64,000 nucleotides of DNA from Ascoidea asiatica (GCA_001600695.1 BCKQ01000006.1:810327-874326), one strand, 5' to 3'; counted from the stretch's first letter, positions 22,993-33,203 are shown. Numbers and translations: made by a program. Notes: generated by a model not told the origin, from the sequence alone.

Positions 22993-24239
22993 TTAAATCT
23001 TGCACAATTCTCTTGGAATGTTAAAAAATAATTTTATAGCTTTTTCTCTAGATTGATCTTGATTAGTTGATCGATGTCAGTGAAAAAACAATTGCATAAC
23101 TGCTGAAAATGCTTTTGAAGGTACAACTAATTTCCAAGATTCACGATGGTATTTATCATCAGGATTGCTGATATAATACAAAACCTTTATGGATCTGATA
23201 AAACAACGAAGGAAAATGTCAAATTTCTTCTTGTTTCAATTTGTCATAAATGAGTTATATGTTTCATCTGATACCTTGCATGGTGCAATTGAAAATCAGG
23301 CATTGATTTTATTTGAAAGTGCTTTCATTTTGTATGAAACAAGATAAAGAAAAGCTTTATTATTTAAAATACATGCAGTAATACCTTTTATTCAAATTTT
23401 AAATACTTTTAAATAATTAATAGTTGGAGCATAGTTAGATTCATGCTCATATGAGAGACCATAAATCAGTGATAATATTTGATAATGAAAACCACACAGG
23501 ATAAACGGGATATTGATAGAATTATTATAATATTTGATCTTAAATTTGTTCTTTGATAATGGTTCTTCAATGTCATTTCTTGTCAGTTGAAGAATAACAT
23601 CAATATTATCAGATTTATGTTGTGCATCATACACTCTGTACAATCGATATCCATTAACACCAACTAAAACACTATCTTCAATGTCATAATAGAACATCCA
23701 CCCTAAATGTTTACAATTATTTGCAGATTTTCAAAAGATTTCAATCATTTGATCATATTTATAGTTGGCCTCTGATATGATTAATGAAATATTTCCATCA
23801 TTTCTCAATTTATCCATTAACGGCATAAATTCAACTTTAATTGCTTTGAGAATTAATTTAGTTGATTTTAATTCAACTTTTACTACACCCTGAAGCATCT
23901 TGTTATCTACAATTGTCCTACATCACTCATTTCTTCAACAGTATATCCAATATTTAAATGTTCCTTGTCTTTACAAACCTTTGTGTTGAAATCTGAAGAA
24001 ATAACTGGCTCACCAAAGTTTAACATAGATGGAATCTCATTATCTGAAATATCAATAATGTCCGTATCTTCCGCCCCAATGGTATCAGCACTATTTTTAT
24101 TAATTATTGAAATTTATAGGGCATAGAGTGAATCATGTTCAGGATTAGATAGAGGAAGAAACATAAGTTTTGGTTCAGGTTCAATTTCAAAATCGGAGGA
24201 TAAAGAGTTACTATCTTGAGAGGTTGTAGACGTTGACAT
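22993..24239 (-). pseudogene. decayed protein gene of unknown family, with in-frame TGA codons
   Basis: A coherent minus-strand reading can be followed from an ATG at 24239 (MSTSTTSQDSNSLSSDFEIE) to a final TAA at 22993-22995. It is broken by one TAA (24114-24116), a frameshift at about 23905-23915, and TGA codons at 23731, 23392, 23296, 23236 and 23077 (lowest base given). Between the breaks the protein is well ordered, for example KVELKSTKLILKAIKVEF, LMDKLRNDGNISLIISEANY and DSVLVGVNGYRLYRVYDAQ. Upstream, to about 24758, the same strand has a Thr/Asn/Ser-rich low-complexity stretch that may have been its N-terminus. I do not recognise the family. It may be a relic of an accessory gene. All breaks after the frameshift are TGA. 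Confidence 0.6.
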
Positions 24240-24489
24240 GTGTTTGATCAGAAATAATGAGGACAAAAATTTTGTTGTTGATCTTGAAATTTGCTTGTCA
24301 AGAAGTAATGCAGATGTAGAATTTGATGTTCATGTTAAACTTTGATGATTAGTGATACGTAATTTTAAGCATTAGTTGTAGAAGTATTAGCTTTAGTTGA
24401 AACATTATTGATTGCATTAACAGTATCAGGAGTAGTGGGTGTAATTTGTGTTGAATGTGATTTATTTGAATTAGTTGACTTAAACATTG

Positions 24490-24758
24490 GATGAATTTGA
24501 TGATTTTGATGAACTAATTGTCTTAGATGATGTAGATGTATTAGATGATTTAGATGAATTAGCTGATTTAGATCAATTCCATGATTCAGAAGAATTAGTT
24601 GAGTTAGTTGAATTAATTATATTAGTTAACATTTTTGTTCTGATTGAATTAGTACAATTAGTAGTATTAGTTAAAATGACGTTATTAGTTGAGTTAGTTA
24701 AGTTAGTTAAGTTAGTTGAGTTAGCTGAGTTAGTTGTGTTATTTGATATTTTTAACAA
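24490..24758 (-). repeat. Asn-Ser-Thr repeat region upstream of the pseudogene
   Basis: The minus strand reads as repeated Asn-Ser-Thr and Asn-Leu-Thr triplets; on the plus strand this appears as GTTAGTTGA-like and GATTTAGAT-like 9-mers. It is continuous in direction with the pseudogene at 22993-24239 but not in a single frame with it. Confidence 0.6.
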
Positions 24759-26332
24759 TTATTGAATGATATTAATTTATTTAATGGTTTAATTGATTTT
24801 TGGATTGATTATTAAATTGTTTTGTTTGGTTTGTTTTATTTTTTTGTAAAAATTTTGCAGTGGATGCATATGTGGTAAATTTGAATTATATTGTTATGGA
24901 AATTGAATCACGGGATCTTTTGTTTTTTGGGGTTGGAAAAGGGAGGTCTGAAAGATCATGTTAGGGGTTAATTATTGACAACTCATAAACGAGAGTCAAA
25001 TGGTTTAAGTATGGAACTTAAACCTGGAGCAGGTTCTGCTACAGTATTTGTGGCATTTGGAAGTAAATTAATTCCTAACTTTTAGCACTTGCTTTTTAAA
25101 GCTTACTGAAAATCGTTAATGTTTTTCCGCTGACTTGATTATGGACCTGAGAAGAATAGGAAAGAATATAATTCTTCTTGATATTTATTAGCCAAAGAGA
25201 CTCTTGAATTAGCGCTGGGCCTTGACACAATTTAGGCAATTGAATTATCTTTTTCTTGGCGTTTCTCGGACTGGAATAAAGCCCAGAATTATGGACTCAC
25301 TTTCGCAATATAAAGTTGACTATACAGAATACTTTCCAGTATATCACTGTAAGATAAGAGGCTAACGGAAAATGCTATTACTTCTACTTATTCCACAAGT
25401 CTTGGCTACAAGAGGCATAAGTAATACCGTTGTATTCCCTTAGAAAACTGAATATTTTTCTCTTAATGCCGTTTAATAATTTTTTGTTTTTAACGACTTT
25501 GGAAAAAAAATTATTAGTCGAAAAACTCTTTCGATAATAATTCTTGAGTCAAGTAATGTTAGATTATGATAGGTTTGCTTTCCGAACTACTTTACGGTAC
25601 GGTACTGCTTTTACCTGAATTACCATACCATAGATTTAAATTAATCTTCAGCGGTAAAATAAATGATTAGCTTATTGACATAAAAGGAAATACTTAAATA
25701 TGGTAATTTTAAAAACAATAACAAAAAGTTTCGAGAATATTTTACGATCTCATCAAAAGATAAGTATTGAAAAAAAAGAGAATACACACTCATTAATTTA
25801 AGTAAGCGGCCATCCTTTAAATCAATGAATAATAGCCATTTAATTTAATCTTAAAGCTTAGTAGCCTTTCTTTTAAGAAACAGAATATGTAATTGATTCC
25901 GTAAAACTGAATATAGATTTTACTTAAATTATAATATTTGTTTTACTTTTTGTTTAATGCAAAATTTAATACCTTCGACTTTTAATTTTATTTTTTAGAT
26001 TAAGTATAAAGCTAAGTTTATAAAGCTTACAATAATACTGAAAATTGAGTGAGCTTTCCTAATTGGGGGGACACACAAATCTTTAAACTAGTCATGTGAT
26101 TTCTTTGACTCCAATATAATGGGTGTTTATGATATCAATTCTTGATTGTATCAAGCCTATTTACTTTTATTATTCATCTCTTATTTTATTTAAACCATAA
26201 AGAAGGTGATTAACCAATTTCAAAAAGAAAATAGGCAAATATTAGTTTCAGTGACTTTTATAAAAGATGATTCAAGTAAAGGAAAACTCAAAAAATTATC
26301 AATGAAACAATTGACCAATAAAAAATAGAAAA
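24759..26332. other. gene-free stretch
   Basis: No supported gene. A short ATG-started frame at about 25013-25085 reads MELKPGAGSATVFVAFGS and onward, ending in TAG; it is too short and unplaced to call. GTTTTTCCG recurs at 25121-25129, TACAGTA at 25040-25046 and TCATGTGA at 26092-26099. Confidence 0.5.
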
Positions 26333-26830
26333 ATGGATCAAACAATAGACAAATTGAGAATTATATTATTATGAGATCTAAATTCCGGTGTTTGTTCTTT
26401 GATAAATAGATTTCTTTGTAATGAATTTAGTAAAGATGATTAATTAAGATTTATTGAAGAAAAATCAATTAAAATTGTTGATACTCCGGATTTTGGTAAA
26501 GTAAAAATACGATTATGGAAATGGAGAGATCAATAATATTGTCTTTATAATAAAACTTTACCAATGCTGGATTTAGTTTGTGATATTATTTTATTATGTT
26601 TTGCTATTACAAATTCACAATCTTTTTTTATCTTTAAATGATGAATTTTATAAAAATATTTCAAATTATATTCCAAAAGCTATAAAATTTTTGATTGGTT
26701 GTAAAAAAGATTCAAAAGATTTAAAAGATTAGATTTTCTTGGAGATGGTTGAATAAATGAAGCTGAAGATAAATAAATATCAGATATATTCAATGATATT
26801 TGATATAAGCTCCTACCCCATTTTAAAATG
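26333..26830 (+). pseudogene. relic of a Rho-family small GTPase gene
   Basis: From an ATG at 26333 the plus strand reads like a Rho GTPase with breaks. A G1-like segment has lost its GKS (DLNSGVCSLINRFL). A switch II/G3-like segment DTPDFGKVKIRLWKWRDQ is followed by a stop where Rho proteins have Glu-Glu-Tyr. Then comes DIILLCFAITNSQSFF, the Rho ILLCFS strand, and, after a frameshift at about 26634, ISNYIPKAIKFLIGCKKDSK, corresponding to the G4 strand in which NKxD/TKxD is replaced. Stops are TGA near residue 14, TAA near 36, TAA after RDQ, and TAG after the G4 block. It is too damaged to encode a working GTPase. The relation to Rho is based on the order and spacing of these strands. Confidence 0.65.
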
Positions 26831-27452
26831 ATCCTCAAAATCAACTGAAAGACCCAGTGGGAACTCGAACCTACAACGTTTTTGCCTTCTTGGAAAACTG
26901 CAAAAAAAAAAGATACCGGAAAATGAAAATAAAAATTTATCTATTAGTAACATCCCTTAAAAAAGGGGGTAAAGTAGCAAATATTACCTAAGCTCACCTG
27001 ACTGTTTTTCTGCGAGTGGTGAAAACTGGAAAAAGGGCTCTTCCTCAAATCTACGACGGGAGTTGGTGCTGATGTTGCTCTTTTTCAGATAAAGGTCACA
27101 TTTACATCAATGGCGTTAAACATTTGCAATTTTTATATTCATTCTTAAATCCATTCACAATCATATTCCTAATCATATACTTTCATATTCTTATTCATAT
27201 TCCTATTTATATTCATATTTAAATTTACATTTATTCTTGTCTATCGAAATCGATAAAGTTGCAATAGGTCAAATCAAAAAATTAGTCAAAGAAAATTTAG
27301 GTCTTTTTATTCTACTTGGAGTCTCACAAATTAGAATTATCAACAACATATTTCAAAATCAAAGAAAACAATCCTAAAATTTTCTATTTCCCTCAAAAAG
27401 ATAATCAAATTATCTTAACAAATCAAATAAGTTATTAAATAATTTTTTCAAA
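26831..27452. promoter_or_regulatory. ERV14 upstream region
   Basis: No supported gene. It contains a GC-richer patch (about 26980-27110) and a repetitive TTCATATTC stretch at about 27135-27235. A B-box-like word is seen on the minus strand at about 26862-26873, but no complete tRNA fold. Confidence 0.4.
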
Positions 27453-27869
27453 ATGTCTATAGATTCATGGCTTTTTATATTTGCTGTGCTTATTAATATT
27501 GTAAACTTATTCTTTCAAGTTTTTTTTGTTATTATGTACAGTGATTTAGAATGTGATTATATTAATCCAGTTGAATTATGTTCAAAAATTAACAATTATA
27601 TCTTACCAGAAAATATTATTCATGCATTTTTAAGTTCTTTATTATTAATTAATGGTTCTTGGTTTAGTTTCTTAATTAATTTACCTGTTTTAGCTTATAA
27701 TATAAATAAATTTTTACAAAAAAATTATTTATTAGATCCAACTGAAATTTTCAGAACTCTTTCGGTTCATAAAAGAGAAAGTTTAATGAAACTTGGTTTT
27801 TATTTATTTTTATTTTTCTATTATCTTTATAGAATGATTTCTGCTTTAATTGCTGATGATGAGAATTAA
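27453..27869 (+). CDS. ERV14: Erv14/cornichon COPII cargo receptor
   Basis: 138 codons, ATG to TAA, exactly the family size. It has [77 protein letters not shown] and [20 protein letters not shown], which match Erv14 along the entire length. The protein spans the ER membrane three or four times and loads transmembrane cargo into COPII vesicles. The IFRTL motif for COPII binding is intact. No intron is needed to obtain a full-length product. Confidence 0.97.
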   Translation: MSIDSWLFIFAVLINIVNLFFQVFFVIMYSDLECDYINPVELCSKINNYILPENIIHAFLSSLLLINGSWFSFLINLPVLAYNINKFLQKNYLLDPTEIFRTLSVHKRESLMKLGFYLFLFFYYLYRMISALIADDEN

Positions 27870-28077
27870 ATCAAAATCAAAATCAAAATAAATTAAATTA
27901 ACTAAATCATTTTATTTACTAAATAATCTTAACTAAATATATTTATCTTCATGTTTTTTACTACAAATATTATTAAAATTTTATTGAAACTGAAAGGGGA
28001 AAGATAATTATAAAAACAAAACTAAAAAAAACAAAAAAATAGCATAAAAATACTCAAATTATTAAATAATCCATCTC

Positions 28078-28279
28078 TTATTCCAAATATGTTTGAAATA
28101 CATTCAAAGTTATCTTAATTTTTTTATATATATCTTTATTTTTTCTTTTTCTCTTAATGTCAAAAGCATTAATATATTTGGATAAAATAAATAATATAAA
28201 ATATAAACCATAAACATAAACATATAAACCTTTACCTTTAAATCTTTTGAATAATGTAATACTTAAAATTAGATCAATG
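28078..28279 (-). other. short open segment with one hydrophobic helix
   Basis: Downstream of and overlapping the end of the next minus-strand frame, a different frame stays open and reads KGLYVYVYGLYFILFILSKY, followed by a lysine-rich tail and TAA (28078-28080). It has no ATG of its own. It may be the last part of the adjacent gene after a missed junction or a frameshift, or chance. Confidence 0.3.
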
Positions 28280-28652
28280 TACTTTTAATAGTTTTTTCTT
28301 GTTTTATTATATTTTCCACTTTTTTAAAAAGTTTTAAAATATTTCTAGATTCTGGAAATATCTCTGAAGATATAAAATGAATACTTTTATAATTATTTTT
28401 AAAAAACTCTCTACCTTTAATTGAAAAAATATATGGTGCTCTTTGTTCTAATTCAAAATAAAAATTTAATAAAATATATTTAAATAAATCTTTTAAAAAA
28501 ATTTCATGATTATAAATTTTATTATAAATTGGAACATATAATTTGATAACATAATCAATTGAGTTCATTCCATAAACTTTAATATCATCAAGAATATATT
28601 TATCTTTTGTTAATTCATTTACCATTTTATTATCAAAAATATTACACCTCAT
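28269..28652 (-). CDS. hypothetical protein, possibly the 3' exon of a spliced gene
   Basis: An ATG at 28652 opens 127 codons ending in TAA. The product is Lys/Ile/Asn-rich with alternating hydrophobic helices (YVIKLYVPIYNKIYNHEIFL, FKYILLNFYFELEQRAPYIF). I do not recognise it. Just upstream on this strand are a branch-point-like TCTAACA and an AG at about 28660-28661. The frame could therefore be joined in phase to the spliced gene at 28731-29324 by a third intron with a weak donor (GTAGTT at about 28739). Either a separate small gene or a terminal exon is possible. Confidence 0.4.
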   Translation of the reverse strand: MRCNIFDNKMVNELTKDKYILDDIKVYGMNSIDYVIKLYVPIYNKIYNHEIFLKDLFKYILLNFYFELEQRAPYIFSIKGREFFKNNYKSIHFISSEIFPESRNILKLFKKVENIIKQEKTIKSTLI

Positions 28653-28730
28653 TATCACTTTTTAAAATAAAAATAACTTGTTAGACTTGATTTTACTTTA
28701 AGAAAATAAAAAAAAAAATTGAGAGAAGTA

Positions 28731-29324
28731 TTAACTACTTGAAAAAGATGATATATCTTCAGTGAATTTATTGACAATTGAATCACATTTCATTTCAATA
28801 TTTATATCTAATTCTTTCCATAACTTTTAATTTATTGAAACATATTAAAATAATGTTAGTTTTTTTGTTCAATTTCTTAATTATTTTAAAAAACTCTTAA
28901 AAATATTAATTGAGTTGTAAAATACTTTTATATCCTTTAAATATTCCATCCATTTATCAACAATTAAATCATCTCCAGCTAACAATTCATCATTTAAATA
29001 AATTTTAAATTTAAACTGAATTAATTTTTATCGGCGGTTAGTATAAATTTACTTTCTTCAAACAAAAGATATATAAGAATATATTCCAAATCAAATACTT
29101 ACTTCAATTGATGTTAATGCAGGAATAATTATCAAATTTTCTTCTTTTGGTTTTATATTTAAATTTTGAATTGAATTATTGTTGAAAATATCTTCTTTTA
29201 TCACACAATTTGAAAGTTTTTGTAATTGATTTCTGATTGAATCTATTTTGTATGAGAATTGACTTGAAACATAATAATCGTTTTGCTTTATAAATAACTT
29301 TGATGATTTGAAATTTAATGTCAT
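28731..29324 (-). CDS. hypothetical protein with two predicted introns
   Basis: Exon 1 is 29324-29103 (ATG, 74 codons). It is followed by a textbook intron at 29016-29102: donor GTAAGT, branch TACTAAC, acceptor CAG. Exon 2 begins at 29015 in phase (FKFKIYLNDELLAGDDL) and stays open until 28881. A second intron at 28824-28925 (weaker donor GTATTT, branch AACTAAC, acceptor AAAAG) would keep phase and join an exon reading LWKELDINIEMKCDSIVNKF and ending TAA at 28731. Predicted length without further exons is about 134 residues. The product is hydrophilic and helical with no recognised family; a coiled-coil complex subunit is conceivable but not shown. The first intron is strongly supported, the second moderately. 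Confidence 0.5.
29016..29102 (-). other. predicted spliceosomal intron (87 nt)
   Basis: Donor GTAAGT, branch TACTAAC about 20 bases before the acceptor CAG, length 87. It interrupts a frame that would otherwise stop after three codons and restores an open frame in phase. Confidence 0.75.
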
Positions 29325-29655
29325 AATTGATTTACTTGATAAACTATTAGAATAAATGAATTCAAAATTAAAATATCTTTTTTTTTAAAGGTTTAAGATT
29401 TGTTTTGATAAAATAAACGCCGGCACTTTCACTAAAACTATCAAGTTTAAATACGCGATTTGAAGACTAGTCAGTTAAGAATATTTAGAAATAATTTATT
29501 ATGTTTTTATTTTTTCTTTTTTATAAAAGGGATAAGAATAAATTCAAACTATATATATATATAAAATTTTGTAAATTGAAAATCATTATTCATAATGCTA
29601 AAGTGGTAGATGAAGAGAGATAAAAAAAGAATGGAAAATGGAGAATTGTCTATAA
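29325..29655. promoter_or_regulatory. upstream region of the spliced hypothetical gene
   Basis: Between the malate synthase stop and the ATG of the next minus-strand gene. It has a small GC-richer spot (about 29418-29475) in otherwise AT-rich DNA with a short TA run at about 29548-29562. No gene seen. Confidence 0.4.
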
Positions 29656-31290
29656 CTATAAATCAATAGCTTTAATGCCTTGATTAATAGTAGTAATTTC
29701 ATCATAAATCATAGTAGTTAAGAAATTATAAAATTTGTCACCAATACAACCTTCTTTGAAATATTTAGAAGCTAAAGCAAATTTATTATCATCTTTGCCA
29801 TTTTTAATTAATTTTTCAGTTTCTTCATTTAATAAATCAGATATATATTCTTTTGTAATGGTAGTACCATTATCAGTTGTTTTAATTGAATGTTTTGTCC
29901 ATTGATAAATTTGCATTCTTGAAACTTCAGCAGTTGCAGCATCTTCCATTAAATGATTAATTGCAACACAACCAACACCTCTTAACCAACTTTCAATATA
30001 CATAATACCAACAGTAATATTTAAACGAATACCTTCTTCAGTAATTTGAGGATTATCAATAAATGAAGATAATAAATTAAAATTTGTAATTTGATCACCT
30101 TTACCAGTAATTTTAAATAATTGATTTGGACCAGGAATATAATTATTAAAAACTTTATAAGCAACAGGAGCAATACCAGGATGAGCAATCCAAGTACCAT
30201 CATGACCAGCTAAAGCTTCTCTTAATTTATCTTGAAATATATTATTCATTGCAATTTCATTTTTTTTTAAATCAGATTTAATTGGAATTAAAGCAGCCAT
30301 ACCACCCATTGCATGAACTTTTCTTTTATGACAAGTATCAATTAATAAATGAACATATGAACTCATAAAATCAACTTTCATATCAACTTGAGATCTATTT
30401 GGTAAAATAAAAGCTTTTGAATTTCTTAAAACTTTAATATAAGAAAATAAATAATCCCACCTACCACAATTTAAACCAGAAGAATGATCTCTTAATTGAT
30501 AAAGAATTTCATCCATTTGAAAAGCAGCAGGTAAAGTTTCAATTAAAACAGTTGCTCTAATTGTACCTCTTTTTAAATTAATAAAATCTTGAGCAAAATT
30601 AAAAACATCATTCCATAATTTTGCTTCTAAATGATGTTCAATTTTTGGTAAATAAAAATATGGACCAATACCTTGATTAACAGATTCTTTTGCATTATTA
30701 AAAAAATAAACAGCAAAATCAAAAAAAGAAGCAGAAATTGGTTCATTATTAATTGTGAAATGTTTTTCATCTAAATGCCAACCTCTTGGTCTAACAATTA
30801 AAGTTGGTAAATTATTTGGATTATTTAATTTATAAGTTTTATGAGGAGCAATAAAAGTTATTGATTTTCTTATTGCTTCATATAAATTTTGATGACCATT
30901 TAAAATATTTAACCAAGTTGGAGATAAAGAATCTTCAAAATCAGACATATAAGCAGAAACACCTGAATTTAAAGCATTTATAACCATTTTTTTATCATTT
31001 GTTGGACCAGTAATTTCAACTTTTCTTTCAGTTAAACCTGGTGATAAATTTGGACCAGTCCAATTTAAATCATCTCTAATATATGAAGTTTCTTTTAAAA
31101 AATTTGGTTGACCAATTAATTCTCTATTTTTTAATAAATTTAATCTTGTTTGATTAAAATTTTTATGTAATTGAGTTAATAATGAAAGACATTCAATTGA
31201 GAATAAATGTTTAAATTCACTTGGAATTTCACCTTTAATTTCAACACCAGATAAAATATCTTCAGGTTTTGGAGTAAATGCATCAATCAT
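29656..31290 (-). CDS. MLS1: malate synthase (glyoxylate cycle)
   Basis: 544 codons, ATG at 31290, stop TAG. It condenses acetyl-CoA with glyoxylate to malate. Family hallmarks are present throughout: GPTNDKKMVINALNSGVSAY followed by MSDFEDSLSPTW, LPTLIVRPRGWHLDEKH (substrate-binding Arg), LPKIEHHLEAKLWNDVF, TIRATVLIETLPAAFQMDEI, AMGGMAALIPIKSD, LAGHDGTWIAHPGIAP and LMEDAATAEVSRMQIYQW (catalytic Asp region). Length is normal. The protein ends in KAIDL, so the canonical SKL-type peroxisomal targeting signal found on S. cerevisiae Mls1 is absent. Upstream is a GC-rich patch with a near match to the carbon-source-responsive element (31965-31975). The enzyme call is secure; the location in the cell is open. 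Confidence 0.97.
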   Translation of the reverse strand: MIDAFTPKPEDILSGVEIKGEIPSEFKHLFSIECLSLLTQLHKNFNQTRLNLLKNRELIGQPNFLKETSYIRDDLNWTGPNLSPGLTERKVEITGPTNDKKMVINALNSGVSAYMSDFEDSLSPTWLNILNGHQNLYEAIRKSITFIAPHKTYKLNNPNNLPTLIVRPRGWHLDEKHFTINNEPISASFFDFAVYFFNNAKESVNQGIGPYFYLPKIEHHLEAKLWNDVFNFAQDFINLKRGTIRATVLIETLPAAFQMDEILYQLRDHSSGLNCGRWDYLFSYIKVLRNSKAFILPNRSQVDMKVDFMSSYVHLLIDTCHKRKVHAMGGMAALIPIKSDLKKNEIAMNNIFQDKLREALAGHDGTWIAHPGIAPVAYKVFNNYIPGPNQLFKITGKGDQITNFNLLSSFIDNPQITEEGIRLNITVGIMYIESWLRGVGCVAINHLMEDAATAEVSRMQIYQWTKHSIKTTDNGTTITKEYISDLLNEETEKLIKNGKDDNKFALASKYFKEGCIGDKFYNFLTTMIYDEITTINQGIKAIDL

Positions 31291-32232
31291 TATGAAAAAA
31301 TTTAAAGTTAAATATAATATTGAATTGATTAATTTAGTTTAAGTGAATTTAAAAAATTAAAGGTTATGAATATAATTAATTATAAATATATATATTGTAT
31401 TATATATTTAGTTATTTTTTATATAGATAAGATAAATAATATGAAAAAAAAACAAAAAACAAAAAAAGAATAAATGGAGTGTCTTTTATAAAAAAAAAAG
31501 TGAATATTAATAAAGAAGATAAAAGAACATTGACCTAAAGTGAATTTGAATAAAGTTATCAGTTGAAATGATTCAATTGAATCAAATCAAGCGATTTCAT
31601 TGAGTGATTTGATTGGACTGAGGGATTGATGCTAATGGATTACAGGAGTTATAAGTTAATAGTCTCGAGTATTCCATTATTCTATTATTCAATTACTCAA
31701 TTATTCTTTTATTCCAATACTTCATTATCTGATTATGAAAAGGTTTTGTGGAAGTTTTTCAGATTCTGAGATTCTTTTTTTGGGTTTGAATTAAATTCAA
31801 ATATTTCACCAGTTTTAAAGTTCGACTTTCAGGGCTTGGTTTCTCCGAGGCCCGCGTGAAAGGAAAAAGAAGCAAATCCGGGGCTGGAAAAGCTCCAGAC
31901 CCAGAGGAAATTCTCGGCTGTTGCTAAGGAAGAGCGGTGGTGTTATGCGGTAGAATGTAGTATTCGGGCCGATAGAACTGACAAATTAATTTTAATCGGT
32001 CCGGTACCTTACACTTTCGGAACGGAGTTGCAGTGAGAGGCAGACAAATTATATCAGGTGTGCTTATGTAATCCCAAAGCTATATATTTTAGCATATTCT
32101 TTAAATCTACCTTTATATTAATAACTGAACAATCAATGAGATAATGGAATCGAATTGACTTATAATTGTATAAACAACTGGAGGAGATTCATTTATTCAT
32201 AATCTAAATATATTTCTAAATGAATAACAAAT
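31291..32232. promoter_or_regulatory. malate synthase promoter region
   Basis: AT-rich at 31291-31800, then a GC-rich patch at about 31810-32050. In it CGGGCCGATAG (31965-31975) matches the reverse complement of the yeast carbon-source-responsive element consensus (CCRTYSRNCCG) at 10 of 11 positions. That element drives gluconeogenic and glyoxylate genes through Cat8/Sip4 in S. cerevisiae. Binding here is inference. Confidence 0.45.
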
Positions 32233-32584
32233 ATGAATAGAAGTTTTGAAATATTTCTTTATAACTATGTATGTTGAAATCCACTTATTTGATCATTATA
32301 CGATAATCATATAATTATATAATTTTGCACTTTCACGTTAACTAACAAGATTTTTAATAAAATCATAATAGCTTATAAATAGTAAATGGTTCAATACTTT
32401 TGTTAGAAGAGTCTATTGCAGTGTTAATAAATTACCTTATAATCATCTTGGTGTTGAAAATAAACAAAAAATAATAAAATCAATTCATTATAATCAATAT
32501 TATCCATCTAATATTCAAAAAATTAATGCTTTTAAATTAATTTTTTTTGATGAACTTAAAAAATCTTTTTTTTTGAAAAAATAA
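32233..32584 (+). CDS. small spliced gene, 82 residues, unknown function
   Basis: Exon 1 is 32233-32268 (ATG, 12 codons, MNRSFEIFLYNY). The intron at 32269-32371 has donor GTATGT, branch TAACTAAC about 25 bases before the acceptor, and acceptor TAG. Exon 2 is 32372-32584 and continues in phase (LINSKWFNTFVRRVYCSVNK, LPYNHLGVENKQKIIKSIHY) to a TAA. The 82-residue product is basic with an N-terminal amphipathic stretch, which would suit a small mitochondrial protein, but I do not recognise it. It converges on RTC1, whose stop lies 26 bp away, the same tight tail-to-tail spacing seen between other gene pairs here. The intron signals are the main support. Confidence 0.6.
32269..32371 (+). other. 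predicted spliceosomal intron (103 nt)
   Basis: GTATGT donor, TAACTAAC branch at about 32339-32346, TAG acceptor at 32369-32371. Phase is preserved between the flanking exons. Confidence 0.7.
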
Positions 32585-32610
32585 TATATTATAATATAAA
32601 TTCTATTTTT

Positions 32611-33203
32611 TTAATAATATTCATTGAAATATTCATTATAACATTCTCTATGATATCTATTTTCTGTATTAATTGAATTAATACTTAATCCTTTTATAGG
32701 TAATTCACAATATCCACAATAACTATTTATCTTATTACAATTCTCACAATACCAATATCCATATTCATATCCATCATTATTTTCATTTTCATTTTCACTC
32801 TCATGTTTTAATTGATTGCTTTTAATTTTTGATTTTTCATTAATGATTAGTTTTTTACAATTAAAACAAAATGAATAAAAATTTGTATTTTTTTTACATT
32901 CAATTTCAATTTCATTTATTTTACAAAATTTTCTTATTCTTGAAATTTTTATAAAAAATTTTTTCCTTTTTAATAATTCAATATATGAATCAATCCATTC
33001 TAAAATTTCTCTTTTAAAAAAATTTTCTTTAAATAATAATGATAATGTTGAACAAAGTAATAAATCTCCATTATCCATTCCATATTTACAAATTTCTCTA
33101 ATAATCTTATTACTTTTCCATGGTATTATTATTTTTTTTAAATTCTTACCACCAATTATATTTCCTCTAATATTACTTCCATTGATATTACTATTACTTC
33201 TTC

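Noticed and set aside
24487-24765. Plus-strand Asp/Leu/Val-repeat frame
   Set aside because: Antisense of the Asn-Ser-Thr repeat belonging to the minus-strand pseudogene.
25013-25085. Short ATG frame MELKPGAGSATVFVAFGS and onward
   Set aside because: Only about 24 codons, no intron signals nearby to extend it, no recognised family.
26862-26873. Minus-strand GGTTCGAGTTCC resembling a tRNA B box
   Set aside because: No A box, no matching acceptor stem and a one-base insertion in the loop; no complete tRNA fold could be drawn.
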